Source: Symbiodinium natans (Eukaryota; Sar; Dinophyceae; Suessiales; Symbiodiniaceae). Taken from it: a stretch of DNA of 64,000 nt. The stretch lies in NCBI GenBank assembly GCA_905221605.1, contig CAJNDS010002324.1:983501-1047500 (forward strand), given 5' to 3'. Within the stretch, counting starts at the first letter, position 1. Every line of letters starts with the position of its first letter. The notes beneath the pieces are model-generated. The model was not told the DNA's origin. It searched no databases and was given only the letters and a program-made list of their open reading frames with translations. The position numbers and the translations under genes were made by a program. This document shows, one piece after another, positions 12,201 through 23,589 of this stretch.

Positions 12201-15200
12201 TTGGGGAGGCTTTGAGGGTTCGCGCAGCCAGGGTGATGTCTTCTATGCCGTCAAGTCGCCGTGATGACCCGCTCGCAGCCCCACTCGAAGGAACTGAGCG
12301 GCGTGGAGCGATTGTAGTCCCAAACATCGACCTGAGGCATCTGGCCCGCAAGGGGACTAATTATTAATTACGCTAGCAAACATGCAATGCCAGAGTGTTG
12401 GGGGTCAGAATGCGTGGAAACTGCTTCCAGCAAGCCGCCGTGTCACCAACTGTGACAAACATAGGCTTCTGCCAGTGGTGATCAATGGCCTCATTGCGGA
12501 GAGGTCCGAAGCGGCTGAATGACACCTCCATCCCTGCTGCCGGCTCGTCACACCTCTTGGGGCCGCGGCGCCCGGAATGTAGGCCATATTGTACACCGCC
12601 TTCGACATCGACAGCTCCACACCAACTCTATCAGACTCTTGCCTACGAGCATAAAAACGTAAGGTTTCGAGTTTCGAGCTTCGAGACGACTTCAAAACGC
12701 TGCCGACGCTTTCGACAAGCAATGAGAGAGGGCACGACACAATCGGGAAAACTTCACGACGCGATGCTTTCAACCAGCAACAAAAAGAGCGGGGCTTTCG
12801 TCCGCTCTCGTGCTGCCGATGCCTTCAAAAGGTACCGAAAAGAGCACACCCGAAGCCGCAAGGCCAAAGGCGAAAAAACAAACAAGCCTAGGAAGCGTTG
12901 AAAGAGACGTACAGTTCGCCGAGCCTCCCCACACCTTAAAAGATCTTAAAAGCCTGCGTTGACATAGGGTTGCTGTCCCCAGCTTCATGGGCTTTACAAG
13001 TTCGAACGTTCAACATGCGGACCGGCACACGCCTCTGCTTCCTCCGAGATCACACATGCCTTTGGCTTGATGCTCCACATCTTGGCCGCCTTGTGACGTC
13101 AACAGTCATGACTCAACTTCAGCCGACTGCAGCAGGTTCACCCATCGCCTTGTCATCGCCACACGAAAAAGCTTTTCGTCCATCAGGGCTCAGGGTGACG
13201 CCGCGCACGAAGCCCTGCGCACGCAGAGTTGGGCAAACACACACCGTCCAAGCAGAAAGCAACCTCGCCTCGTGGGCTTTGGAGACAGAGGCCCCACAGC
13301 GAAGATACTGCCTCAGAAGCAACGACATGTTCGTGAGCATTCCTAGTATTCTTCGTGTTCTGAGATTCATTAGTACGATGGGAATTAGTAGCCTTGTTCG
13401 TGCGATTCGCATGCTTTAAGAGTATCAAGCTTCTTCATGCTCATGCAAAAAGGGAGAGAGACAAAGAGAGGGGCATCCTGGCATCGCTGAGGCCGCAGAC
13501 ATGTCCCAGAGCCGAAGTTCCCCGTCGCAGCTCCCGGTCCTGGGTGCATCCAAGAACCAGTGAGCCTCAAAGTGGCCGTCATGAAAATCATGAATATTCG
13601 GAGTATTCATGATTCATGAATAGTGAGATTCATGAGTCTTCGTAAGAGTATGAATATTGGTAGCCTTGCTGGCTGAGGCTGGTGCAGCAAGGGCGCGGCC
13701 TTGTAAGTCGGGGCATGCCAGGGTTTGTGCACTTCGTATCGAATCACTGTGCAAACTCCCGTAACACTCTATGTCCGCCGAAGCTGATTCCACCAGTCAG
13801 GTGAGGACCCAACCATGCGGCGGGCAATCGCCATGCATTTGACGGAATCCGTGTGCCCTTCAAGCGCCTCTCAGCTCTCATTTCAAGAAATGTTTCTGCC
13901 ATTGTGAACAGGCTTTCTCTGCGCAGGGCTCCATAAACACCCACGTATCATGGCTTCGGTATCATGTCCACGGGTAGTCTCCTTCTACTACGACTACTAC
14001 TCTTCCTAATACTCTTCCTCCTGCTCCTGCTCCTCCTCCTCCTCCTCCTCCTCCTCCTCCTCCTCCTCCTCCTCCTCCTCCTCCTCCTCCTCCTCCTCCT
14101 CCTCCTCCTCCTCCTCCTTTTCTCCTTTTTTCCTTCTACTTCTACTTCTACGTCTACTACTACTACTACTACTACGACGACGACTACTACTACTACTACT
14201 ACTTCTTCTTCTTCTACTTCTACTTCTACTTCTACTCCTACTCCTACTCCTACTTCTACTTCTACTTCTACTGCCGCTACAGCCGACATGCCTTCACGAA
14301 CGGCTTGGCAAAGATCTTTTCCAACTTCACTGCCTGCGTACAGCGACTGGGCCAACAGTGTCAAGTCTGCTATTCGTACCGCGCGAATGACAGCACAAGT
14401 CAGACAGGAACCGTCCAGGGAGCCGAGAGCCGCCTCGCCTTCAGCGCGCGCTGGTACTCGCGGGCGCGCTCAAAGGGATGGAGGTCTGGGTCCGCATTGC
14501 GGAAGTGGCGGGTGATGTCGCTGGACGTAGCACCCAAGTAGTCCTGGCTGGATATGTGCAGCACATGGCAGCACATGGCAGCACTAGCAAACACCGTGAA
14601 CCACAACACTGGTGGCAGTGTAATCGCGTCATGGAGCCCAAATTGCTGCTACAGTTTGCAAATAGACTCCTAGGCCTCGGCATGTTCAAGGCATCAATGA
14701 CCAGGCTCAAGGAACTTACTGAACTAAAACATACAGTGCCCTCGTGCCCTTCATCAAGCAACCACAGCCAATAGGCACCAGTAGCGGACGTGGTTTTAAC
14801 GGTAGGGAGTAGGAAGAGGCACTAGACTTGTCTAGTTTGTGATAGAGCTCTGATCAAGGATTCGCAGGGCAGATATGCTGAAAGCCGTGAAAGCCAGTAT
14901 GCTGTCAGCGACGCTCTGAGCCAGTTGACATTTATTGGCTCTCACAATGACTCCTGGCTGCGCATCGTCAGTTCTAAGTGCCCAAAAAAAGTGCCGGAGT
15001 TGTGTGGCATGCGCACCTGCTCTACTGCAGAATCTGCATAAGAGTTGGAAACAGAACGTATGGCCCGAAGCTGTGGAGGACGATGATCACAGGCTCAAAG
15101 CGTGTCATCCTTACTCTCAAGACCTGACAACCCCGTGACACGCTGAACTTCGGAACCTATGCCGCATCCTGTCCTGCTCGCTTCGCTGCAGCACCTCGAC

Positions 15201-15264
15201 ACGGCCAGACAGGAACGCAAAACAAGAGTCGAGTCCGCAGCACAGCGGGGGCCTTGATCTTCAT
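9255..15264 (-). CDS. DCAF13: DCAF13 / SOF1 WD40 ribosome-biogenesis factor, about 20 exons
   Basis: SOF1/DCAF13 is a WD40 protein of the U3 snoRNP/small-subunit processome in the nucleolus, needed for 18S rRNA processing. Exons with matching phases: 14543-14439 (LHPFERAREYQRALK), 14333-14292 (LEKIFAKPF), 13867-13794 (LEGHTDSVKCMA), 13539-13497 (TGSCDGELRLWD), 13307-13269, 13214-13149 (GFVRGVTLSPDGRKAF), 13089-13060, 12489-12439 (AIDHHWQKPMFVTVGD), 12331-12269 (VDVWDYNRSTPLSSFEWG), 11974-11906 (FNPAEPCLLASTAVDRSIGL), 11316-11270 (ICWNPM), 11203-11178 (FTVANED), 11039-10944 (LYSFDMRKL), 10870-10797 (EFVSASYDNTVRLW), 10713-10691 (VYHGKRM) and 10630-10549 (FVLSGSEDTNVRVWK). C-terminal exons follow near 9722-9650 (ETLKQKFARMPEIARIKRHR) and 9456-9255 (IKSIGNKRRIMREAI, stop 9257-9255). 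A likely first exon starts at ATG 15264 (MKIKAPAVLR) after TTCAG, a possible trans-splice acceptor. One or two small exons are missing. Most donors are GC. Confidence 0.88.
10436..10462. repeat. TA/TGTA dinucleotide run in a DCAF13 intron
   Basis: A short TATATA and TGTATA run lies between DCAF13 exon 10630-10549 and the C-terminal exons. It is simple sequence. Confidence 0.8.
11335..11395 (-). repeat. CCCTAAA telomere-like block in a DCAF13 intron
   Basis: CCCTAAACCCTAAA units interrupted by other sequence lie between DCAF13 exons 11974-11906 and 11316-11270. The block ends about 19 bases before the downstream exon. Confidence 0.9.
11497..11582 (+). repeat. TTTAGGG telomere-like block in the same DCAF13 intron
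   Basis: Ten or so TTTAGGG and degenerate units occur here, in the orientation opposite to the block at 11335-11395. One intron therefore carries both orientations. Confidence 0.92.
11990..12165 (+). repeat. TTTAGGG array filling a DCAF13 intron
   Basis: TTTAGGG units grade into a second-order repeat of about 49 bp (units GTTGGAGGTTTTGGGTTTGA and AAGGGGGGTTTAGG), present twice. The intron between exons 12331-12269 and 11974-11906 is only 294 nt, and most of it is this array. The array reaches to within about 16 bases of the exon. Confidence 0.92.
13979..14280. repeat. Degenerate trinucleotide array (CTN/TCN/TAC) in a DCAF13 intron
   Basis: CTC/CTA triplets, then a pure (CTC)n or (TCC)n block, then TCT-ACT and ACT-ACG blocks. 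It lies between DCAF13 exons 14333-14292 and 13867-13794 and begins only a few bases from the former. ORFs in it are repeat artefacts (poly-Leu, poly-Arg, poly-Val). Confidence 0.95.
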
Positions 15265-17140
15265 GCTGAAGCGCAGCCTGAAACCAAAGCTATGAAAGTT
15301 GCCTCCCCAAGTTCTGGGCAGAGGCTGCTCAACTATGCCGAACTCGAATGCTGCCAAAAGCTTGCTCAAGCCGTGCCTTCACGGCCCTTTCATGGCTTCA
15401 GGTCGGCTGCATTACAGAGACGGGCACTACAGGACTAGACTCACTAGAAGCTTTGGGTGGGCGCGGTGTGAGGTTTTTTGGGCTTGATGGATACCATCTG
15501 CAGACATCTGCTTCGCTTGAGAACTGCGTGCATGGCTCAAGTTGAGGTGGCAGTGCAAGTGCAAAGTCCACAGCATCTCTCTGAGCAGGGTTTGGGGTTT
15601 AGGGTTTAGGGTTTAAGGCTCAGGGTTTTGGGGCTTGGAATCGGTGGGGGGCCTGAGTTCAGTTATGTGCTCGGTCAGGTGGTCCTGCAAACCGGCATTC
15701 ACACGCTCATGAAATCCGGCCAGCCTCGGCTCCCTCCCAGGCAGTCCTTGCGCAAACCGTAGGCATCCAGGACACTGACCGTCTTCACGACTGCCTGCCA
15801 CTGGGCACGCCTCCGACCCTCGGGAACTCCACCCTTAGCGAATTCCCGAAGACGCTCGTCACAGCCCCCGATGCTCCTAATTTCAGAACATCATGGTATC
15901 GTGTACCATCATGCTATTCTTCTACACTAGACATCAGAAACTCCTCGAATCCATCGAACCTTTTCAGAACATCAGAAACTCCTCCAAAATCCATAGAACA
16001 GTCATAGAACCTTGTCAAAGCTGCCGCCCAACATCTGAGAATCTCCCCCGATTGGCCTCTTCGGGTGCATCCGGATCTGCTGTCTGCAGTGGACCCACCA
16101 GCTTCTGAACCGAGCGGGGTTTAGGGTTTAGGGTTTAGGGTTTAAGGTTTAGGGTTTAGGGTTTGGGGTTTGGGGTTTGGGGTTTGGGGTTTCACTTCCC
16201 AATTCGAAACTCAGTACGGGCATTCAGGAATGCCCGTAAGAAAGATTGGGGTCGTTAGGGGTTCGACGCGCAGAGGTCGAGCAGAACAGGCCCTCAAGCA
16301 GCGTCTGGCAACCCGGCACCTTGTTAACATGGCCCCATCTGTCAACCGAAAGTGGCATGGCACTCCTGCATGCCTTGCAATGCCCTACAGCTTGCGCAGG
16401 GAGATTCACAACTCGTGGCATGCCGCTGCGCCTTGTACAGCAGCTGCAGATACGGGGAAGTGGGCAAAGAAGAACGGCTGGCCGCAGTGTCAGTGGCGGA
16501 ATGAGCAACAGCACTTTCACTCGACTTAGAACCGATCAGGGGCCTATCATACTTCACGGCCTGGCAGTTGTCGACAATCTCAGATGAGTTTGGAGCTCTG
16601 TGACCAGCCGCCGCATCCTCTGCAAGGTGCGACCGGTTCAAAAGCGAAGGCTGCGTCCTACATCTGCGCTGCAAGGGTGCCGTGCCATGTCGTGCGCCCT
16701 CTTTTCGTCACGAGTTCAAGGCTTCCGGTCATGTCATCGCAGCAACTCAAAGGGAGCCGTACACGGATCTTGCCTTTGCGCCTTAGCACCGCCCATGTCG
16801 CAGGAGGCACCCAAAAAAACAATGTGCGAAAGTTCTGAAGTAACCCTCATGACCAGAATAACCATAGCAACCACAAGAATGATAAACCACATGCCTTTCA
16901 GTCAAGACACTGTCGCGCGATGAGGGCCTGTGCATGTCCAACTGCTTGGAGAATTCTTCGTAGCACTTTCGAAGCCTAAACCCTAAACCCTAAACCCCAA
17001 ACCCCAAACCCTAAACCCCAAACCCTAAACCCTACATTAGCGCTGCAGTCCAGGGGCTCAGAAGTGCCCTGCATCAGCCAAAGGCTGCGCCGCTTGGCTG
17101 CCACCTCTTCATTTTTGCTGGCTACTTTGCATGGTTCAGC
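15265..17140. other. Spacer between DCAF13 and the TM2-protein gene, with three telomere-like blocks
   Basis: TTTAGGG blocks lie at about 15597-15625 and 16118-16192 (the latter grading into TTTGGGG), and a CCCTAAA block at about 16975-17035. A few short minus-strand stretches between 16250 and 16560 look exon-like (for example VVNLPAQAVGHCK bounded by AAG|GC) but match nothing I know. Confidence 0.6.
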
Positions 17141-17206
17141 TGAGGGTTTAGGGTTTAGGGTTTAGGGTTTAGGGTTTAGGGTTTAGGGTTTAGGGTTTAG
17201 GGTTGG
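17141..17206 (+). repeat. TTTAGGG array at the 3' end of the TM2-protein gene
   Basis: About nine perfect TTTAGGG units, then GTTGGAG repeats. Read on the minus strand as CCCTAAA, the array supplies the in-frame TAA stop (17185-17183) of the TM2-domain gene. Confidence 0.93.
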
Positions 17207-19080
17207 AGGTTGGAGGTTGGAGGGTTGGCAGTGGGAATCCCTCTGCTGATGCCAGGCAGCATCACTGGCCACGCTCCAGTAAGCCCAGAAGAATCCAGCA
17301 AGCATCGCCAGAAACACCTTTTTTCTCGCATCTTCAGATCGCAGTCACATGGTGCAAGAAGCAGACATCGGCGGACATGAGCAAAGCTCCACGAAATTTT
17401 GAGGTCTCGGCCGTGCAGGCCACAAAAACCTCGAAGGACGTGTTCCAGACACATTTGGACACATCCAGGACAGGTGGACAAAAGCCTGCTTCTGGGACAT
17501 TGCTAGAAGGCAGACCCCGACCTGGCGCGGGAAGTCCGGGGCCGTCTTGAAGCCGGATGTTTCCGTCGGGGCGGATCCGGTGCGCATGATATCGATGAAG
17601 TACCAACCTCCGGCACACAAAACAGCTGAACAACGGCATTCTGACAGATCAAGCTTGCACCCAGCGGGTTTGTGTACATGTGCGTACATGGGCTCCGGCT
17701 TTAGACTTAAGTTAGATGGGACCGAGTGGCTGGAAAGGCCGAAGAACACGAGGACCTTGCAAACGCCAGACCAGCTGCGCAGGTCGTGCGAAAGGTTCAC
17801 GGGCGCGGAGCCAGTGATCAGAACCTCGGTGACCCAGAAGATGCTGAGCCCGCCAAGCAGGACCAGCTTGAGCCACGCGGAGAGCGTGAGCTCGAGGTAG
17901 AAGCGGTCGGCGCCCACCACCCCCAGGAACACGGCCAGGAAGTACGCCGTGGTCTGAGACTTCCGCTTCGTGCGGCACTCTGGGTCCGCCCACTGGGGAT
18001 CGCACTTGCAGAAGGGGGTGGGGTTGCTGTCAGACGTCTTCTCCCAAGAATGGCAGCCGCCATGTCCACTGCACTGCAGCGTCGGGGACAGTCCTGGTAA
18101 GGAGCACGAGTTGAGCACAGCTTCCCTCGAGGATGCACCCGGAGGCACGAATTGATACGTGACAAGGTAGTCATCCTGCTGCCGCCAGTTGCCCACGGTG
18201 TGAATCCCAACGGCATCGCAACCTTGCAGCAACATGGCCAGGGGTGCCAGGACCAAGGCCAGGACGAAGACGCGGGAACTGTGCTTGAAGTCCGATCCGA
18301 AGCCCATCAGTGCCAGCAACATTGCGACTCCAGGGCCACAGGAACGGTGAGCAGCTCCGGTGCAGAAGGTGGAGGGCCCGTCATGTGGCTCGTAGCCGGA
18401 AGTTGCGAGGACCGTTGTCTTGGTGATGGGCTTCGTGTGGTGAAAAACGCACTGCACCGACTCATCGCAGCACTCCACTGCGCAGGCCTTCACGTAGTTC
18501 TGGCATGAGCTCATGCAAGGCCGGATGTATGCTGTCTCGCTGCCGCGCGCACAGCCTGCCTTTGCACGGGGGAAGTAAGTGTAGCAAACCATCTTCCAAA
18601 TGGCCTGGATGCAATCGTCTGCCTCCTTGGGGTTGGGATAGTCCCAGGCATCCTTTCCCAGACCATTCAAGTGAGTGAAGTAGGCGGTGTTGGCCGCGCG
18701 GTCCTGCTTTCGGACCAAAGCCGCCACGCTCTTCTCCTCGGCACTCTGAGGTTCAGGCACGGCAATGTCGTAGTCCACGGCCCCCTTGCAGAAACCGATG
18801 GAGAGTGCCGTGTCCTCCATGGTTGTACAGTACCACTTGGTGGAGTTGCTGAGTCTATAAAGGTCTTCCAGACCAGGAAACACTGGATTGATGCCTTGGC
18901 AGGGAAACAGAAAGCAAGTATGATACAACGCCCCATTTCATGAATGCTCAGGGCGCACGAAGCAAACCGATCATCCGAGCAGCAGTTATTCTGAAGGCAG
19001 ACCGGGTTGTCGGTGAAGACTTCCTTCGCAGAGGCACCAAGAGATCCCAGCGCCACAGCTGCAGCCACACGCGCTGTCAT
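17183..19080 (-). CDS. Cysteine-rich, TM2-domain membrane protein with signal peptide
   Basis: The ATG at 19080 begins a classic signal peptide (MTARVAAAVALGSLGASA). A cysteine-rich extracellular region follows (NPVCLQNNCCSDDRFASC, then YIRPCMSSCQNYVKACAVEC), an EGF-like stretch (CSGHGGCHSW...FCKCDPQWADPEC) and a TM2 domain (AYFLAVFLGVVGADRFYLE, then a second hydrophobic segment). The GADRFY signature is typical of TM2. The open frame 18928-17720 joins a later exon near 17625-17525 (GGWYFIDIMRTGSAPTE). A last exon near 17340-17183 holds a third hydrophobic segment (FLAMLAGFFWAYWSVASDAAW) and ends at TAA within the telomere-like array. Splice sites between these blocks are uncertain: a GC donor at SWS|GC gives the right phase for the third block. 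A possible 35-nt GT-AG intron near 18932-18898 would join exon 1. Membrane localisation follows from the sequence; the role is unknown. Confidence 0.75.
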
Positions 19081-19249
19081 GGCTGCAACGCTTCAGTGTA
19101 GGTGGAGCCCTTGGCACACAAGCGTGTGATATCTGGAACTGTGTCCAGCCCACACTCCTGTCTCGAGCCAAAGGCACTTCGCAAAACAGCCAACTGCGTC
19201 TCAAGGTCCCCTGGTTGCATCACACCACCAGCAATGTTCGGACACGATC

Positions 19250-21264
19250 GGGCTGAAGTATTGCGCCTGCTCTGCGTGGAGTACTTGCCCAGGAAGGCAG
19301 GGAAGCTCGGGAAGGCCACAAACCTGCTCTGAAAGCAAGGGATACTTGCTTTTCGGGTGGGTCTCTCTGATTGCACCCAACAGGACCGTGTCCACCCCTG
19401 GAGGCTCTAAATTCTTGTTTTTGCGAAACGAACATCAAGCCGTTTGGGTTCCATTCCAGCCCCCCTTCGAAATTTGGCCTTGAGGACACTAAATTTGGCC
19501 TTTCTCGTTTGGAGTCGTGGTTCCGAGTTCGGCTGCAAGCATTCTGAGCTCACGTGCCGAGGGAGCTGGGGTCTACGAGATGGCTCACTCAGCAAAGGCC
19601 TCTCTGCAATGACCTCACTCTTCTACACTATGGCAACAAACAGCCTACGATTCGGCCGATGAGACACGTGCTGTATGTTCGAGAAGTTGTACTAGTATTT
19701 AGTGGCTTCAGGTGAAGCCGCCAGTGTCCAACATGCTGGCGACCGATTGGCCAGGCACCACAGGCTCTAGGCGCACGGCCCATTGGTCATGAAAGCCGGG
19801 TACACCGAAGAGAGGATGCCCAAGTCAGGGAGCAGGCTCCACTCCTACAAGCTGGCACCAGTCACCCCCAAGCACACAAAGCTTTCCAAACGCTGGCATG
19901 CCGTGTTCCCCGGAGCTCCTGATGCTCCCGGATCCTGGAGCCAATGATGTCACCTACAGCCATCATGTCGGCCGTGTTGGCGCACCTGAGCTGCACTGCC
20001 TTGGCCACAGCTCCATAGCACCATGTATAGGCTGAGCCAGTGACCTTTGGAGCAGCTCGTTGTTCACGGGCCTGAGTGCTGAGCAGAGGCTAGGCCGCTG
20101 CTTCTGGCAACAGCTCGTGTGCGTTTTGCAACAGCGGCTGCCAAGTGGCTTCTTCGAAATGGCATTCAAGTAGTTCTCATGGACGAGAAGGCCCATGAGG
20201 GAGTGGTCCACGAAGAACTTGCCATGAAACACTCGGAACGCAAGCCACCCCCGAAGCCACGAAAAGCGACCCTCCACTGCGGCGTACCAGGTCCAGGCGT
20301 TCACGCAAGGAGAGCCGCGCGCCCTCCGAGGCACTAAGGAGCTTCTTACCTGGCAAACGCTGAGAACTCAAGTTTGGGCTGCAGGGCTCAGGGCACCTAA
20401 ACCCTGAACTTGAACTTGGCCTCATCCTCCTAATGTGGCGCCTCATGCTCCTACTCTGAACGAAGGCCCGCAGCCACAAACGAAAATGCCGAAAGGTTCT
20501 GGGTCTGGGAGAAAGGGTGGGGATGGTCATGGATGGTCCGGCGCGGGCTTGTTGGGGAGACCTGTTCTTAAACCGGTCGGTGAACCTTAAAAAAGGCAGG
20601 AAAGTGTGGGGGGGAGCACTCTTCGGAAGATGTCCTGGGCCTCAAGACCAGTGCCCCTGCTCCACTGTGGACCTCTGGAACAAATCTGCCAAGGAACAAG
20701 CATCGAATGGGCCCAGCATGATAGCCTGCAAGAGACATCCTACACCCTTTGAATCTTTTCAAGGCCTTTACGCACGATTCCGTGTTTGCAAAAGATCTCT
20801 TGTTCCCTAGTTCTGATGAACTTGTCGGTGCCTGGTCCTTGTTCATCTGGCGCATCTTCTCCTTCATGTCCTGGGGAAGGCATCTTGGGGTTCCGGATTT
20901 AGGGCTTAGGGCACCGACGGTTCAGCGTACCATGAAACGCACTAGGAGCATAAAGAAATACATATAAATATATATACATATATACAGATCAATAACGAAG
21001 GATGTCCAAAAAAAGGCAGCAGTAGAAACTGTAGCAGTCCGAAAATGTAGTATTCGCACTAGCAATAAGACTGGCAGTAATAGTAGGTCGCAATACTAAG
21101 GAAAGTCGCAGTAGTAGCAGCAGTGGCAGTGGCAGTAGTGGTGGTCGTAGTGGTAGTCAGTAGTAGCAATAGAGGCAGCAGAGCAGTAGCAGCAGCAGTA
21201 CCAATACCAGTACCAGCACCAGTACTAGTACCAGTAGTATTTATTTGTAGTAGCGGTAGTAGTA

Positions 21265-21318
<54 letters not shown>

Positions 21319-21700
21319 GTAGTAGTAGCAGTAGTAGCAGCAGTAGCAGCAGTAGTAGTAGCAGTAGCACCCGCAGTCCTTTCGTCGTATCAAACATCAC
21401 GATGATGAAAAAAGTAGTGGTCGCCCGGAAACAGTCATAGTCATAGCAAATACTTCCATAAACAGACAAGTAGAGTGCAGCATGATATGTTTCACTGATC
21501 ATTCCCTTGTGTACATTGCTCCTCATGCATGTCTTTGTTCATCCTCGTTCATGCTTTTGCTGATCCTTCTTGGTTCGACCCTATGCCATGACGGCTCTAG
21601 GGACCCGGTCCATATACTTGACACCTTGTGCCATGTGCACTTCGGACTTCGTCAGCATCTGGAGCTGGTTCAGCACCTGAATGATTTTCACTGCCAGGAA
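19250..21700 (-). CDS. RFC1: RFC1, C-terminal half: clamp-loader large subunit exons
   Basis: RFC1 is the large subunit of replication factor C, which loads PCNA on DNA in the nucleus. In order on the minus strand I read: VLNQLQMLTKSEVHMAQ after ATTCAG near 21680; DMKEKMRQMNKDQ near 20870; AIMLGPFDAC after TTGCAG near 20720; KLLSASEGARLSLRERLDL near 20345-20288; FFVDHSLMGLLVHENYLNAI near 20220-20150; ADMMAVGDIIGSRIREHQ near 19995-19935; EWSLLPDLGILSSVYPAF near 19847; and FPSFPAFLGKYST near 19320-19280. This order and the motifs (GPFD, FFxDxSLxxLLVxENYL, WSLLP, FPxFLGKxST) match the region between the AAA+ core and the C-terminal domain. Phases agree where checked: ERLDL|GT joins to FFVDHS in phase 0. 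The last part of the C-terminal domain was not found. The partner N-terminal exons lie at 31.5-34.1 kb. Confidence 0.8.
21100..21370. repeat. Degenerate trinucleotide array (GTA/GCA/GTC/GCC)
   Basis: AGT/AGC triplets are followed by a GTC/GCC block and again AGT/AGC. It lies in an RFC1 intron between exons near 21.65 and 20.87 kb. The poly-Arg, poly-Leu and poly-Ser ORFs here are artefacts. Confidence 0.95.
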
Positions 21701-21719
21701 TCGGGGGGTGGGGAGGGGT

Positions 21720-23550
21720 GTCCCTGCGAACATCAACTCCTGATGGCTTCGGGGTACCTGGATTTCGGGCATCCTTCTGTCTGGTCAGGTCCCGACATGA
21801 TGGACCCACTGTTCTATTCTCTGGCCAATCAGCCTTAGGTTTGGGCTACCCAAGAGGGGGAGACCGAACTTAGAGAAGTGCCCACGTGCTCTCCGCCCCC
21901 GCACACTGCTCCACCCAGAGTGCGTTCCAGGCAAACGACGACAAACCCAGAAGCCAGACGCTGGACAAGTTTGCGTGATCACCTTCGGTGATCCGACAGG
22001 TTCTGCGACTTGGCAAAGCCATCCACCCTGTACTTGCAGAAACGCTTAATGCAACGAGTCTGCAGAGGGAGAAACACTGGCTTCCTGTTCAGGATGCCCC
22101 GATGCTACCCCTCAGGTCTCTGATCCACAGCTGTACGTTCTGCTCTGTGCAGAAAAGACTGGCAACATGAATTAAGTAGGCAGGGGCGGCGAACACACGC
22201 TCCCGTGGTCCGACTGATTAAAACAAACACAACCCACACCCAGAATGAGCTCAAACGCGCCGCATCTGCCCCCAAGGATGGCGCCTTTGGCGTGAACTCT
22301 GAGGCTACATGATTTACGTGATGCATCACAATCCACATCTTGGCCCCTCCCGGCTTTGATGTATCCTCAGAGTTTCGAGTTCTCCGAATTCGCCGAACCA
22401 AGAGCTGGAGAGAGGTCCGGAGCCTGCCAACTGGTCCCGCAGAGTTTCCTATAATGAAAGAAGCTGCAAAAGACAGCTTTCACTTCTTGAAGAAGTGGCC
22501 CAGGCTTGGGCTATGCCGCTATGCCTCCCCGTGGCTCAACATGTCTCACCGCTTTCCTGGCCTGAAAAGAAGGAGCATGTGCTGAAAATCCAAGCAAGAA
22601 GCTGCTGATCCGAGCCGCACGGCCTGGGCCTTCCTTGCGTCAGCAGTGCCGGCACGCCTAGGATCTGGGATTCAAGACGATGCCACCTCCCGAGTTTTGC
22701 TGCCCAAGATCCTGCCTCGTGGTGTGGGCGGCGGCAGCGTGCTGGTTCTGCGCGTGCGCTGACGCGGAAAGCTCCTGGGCGGGTCCCGAGCTGTTTGCGC
22801 AGCAGCCGGGAGCACGACCTCGGCGCTGCAGGAAGTGCTACCATGATGGCACTTGACGGCACTCCAGGTTCGGAGATTAAGGCTCAGGGTGCGACGTCTT
22901 GTCTCGTTGCCGCAAAGAGGCCCTTGCAACTGGAAACTGACAAAACATCGACTCTGCTTGAATCTCCAAGTCCGCACAAGCTGCACGTGTTGCCAGCGCC
23001 TTGACCTGCTGCTTCAAAGAAGGATCTATCGTCTGCCTCACATACGAAGGGCGAACAGAGAGCCCGTCAGGGCAGTTCGCTGGTCACAGCAAGGCCCCCG
23101 AATTCTGTCCGAGGCACACCACGCTTGAAAGCTCCTTCCTCTCGAGCTCGCCATCTGCATCCTGCAAGGGATCTGCAAGGCCACGAGGTGACGCAGCTAA
23201 ACTCTGCCAAGGCTGGGGGACCCAAGAATCTTTGCATCTTGAAAGGCAAAAGTAAGGCACGTAGGGGTGCCCACTGTGACTGAGGGCTCTCAGGGCGCCC
23301 CGTTGTTTCAGTGCATGTCGGAGAGAGTGGCGCGACCTGCGAGACCTTAAGATTGTCAGGCAGGTGCCAGGCCCCCCTGGCCATGGCACCAGTCATATGG
23401 GGGATTCTCACGGATTCTCCAAATTAGGGTCCCTTCTTCTGGTTACTATTAGAAGAAGGCCCCGAACATTTCGGGCACCCAAAACTAGAGAACTGCTCGG
23501 ACCCAGAGGAACGCAGCGGAACGTAGTGGCACATACTGTCGCAACACCCC
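21720..23550. other. Long RFC1 intron segment without recognised exons
   Basis: A few coding-like stretches occur, for example IDPSLKQQVKALATRAACAD on the minus strand near 23020-22950 after GGCAG, but I cannot assign them. They may belong to an unknown gene or be chance. Confidence 0.35.
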
Positions 23551-23580
23551 TACACCCTAAACCCTAAACCCTAAACCCTG
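23551..23580 (-). repeat. CCCTAAA short block
   Basis: Three to four CCCTAAA units, about 110 bp from an oppositely oriented long TTTAGGG array at 23693. An exon-like stretch of the EF-hand gene lies between the two. Confidence 0.9.
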
Positions 23581-23589
23581 AAACAGGCT

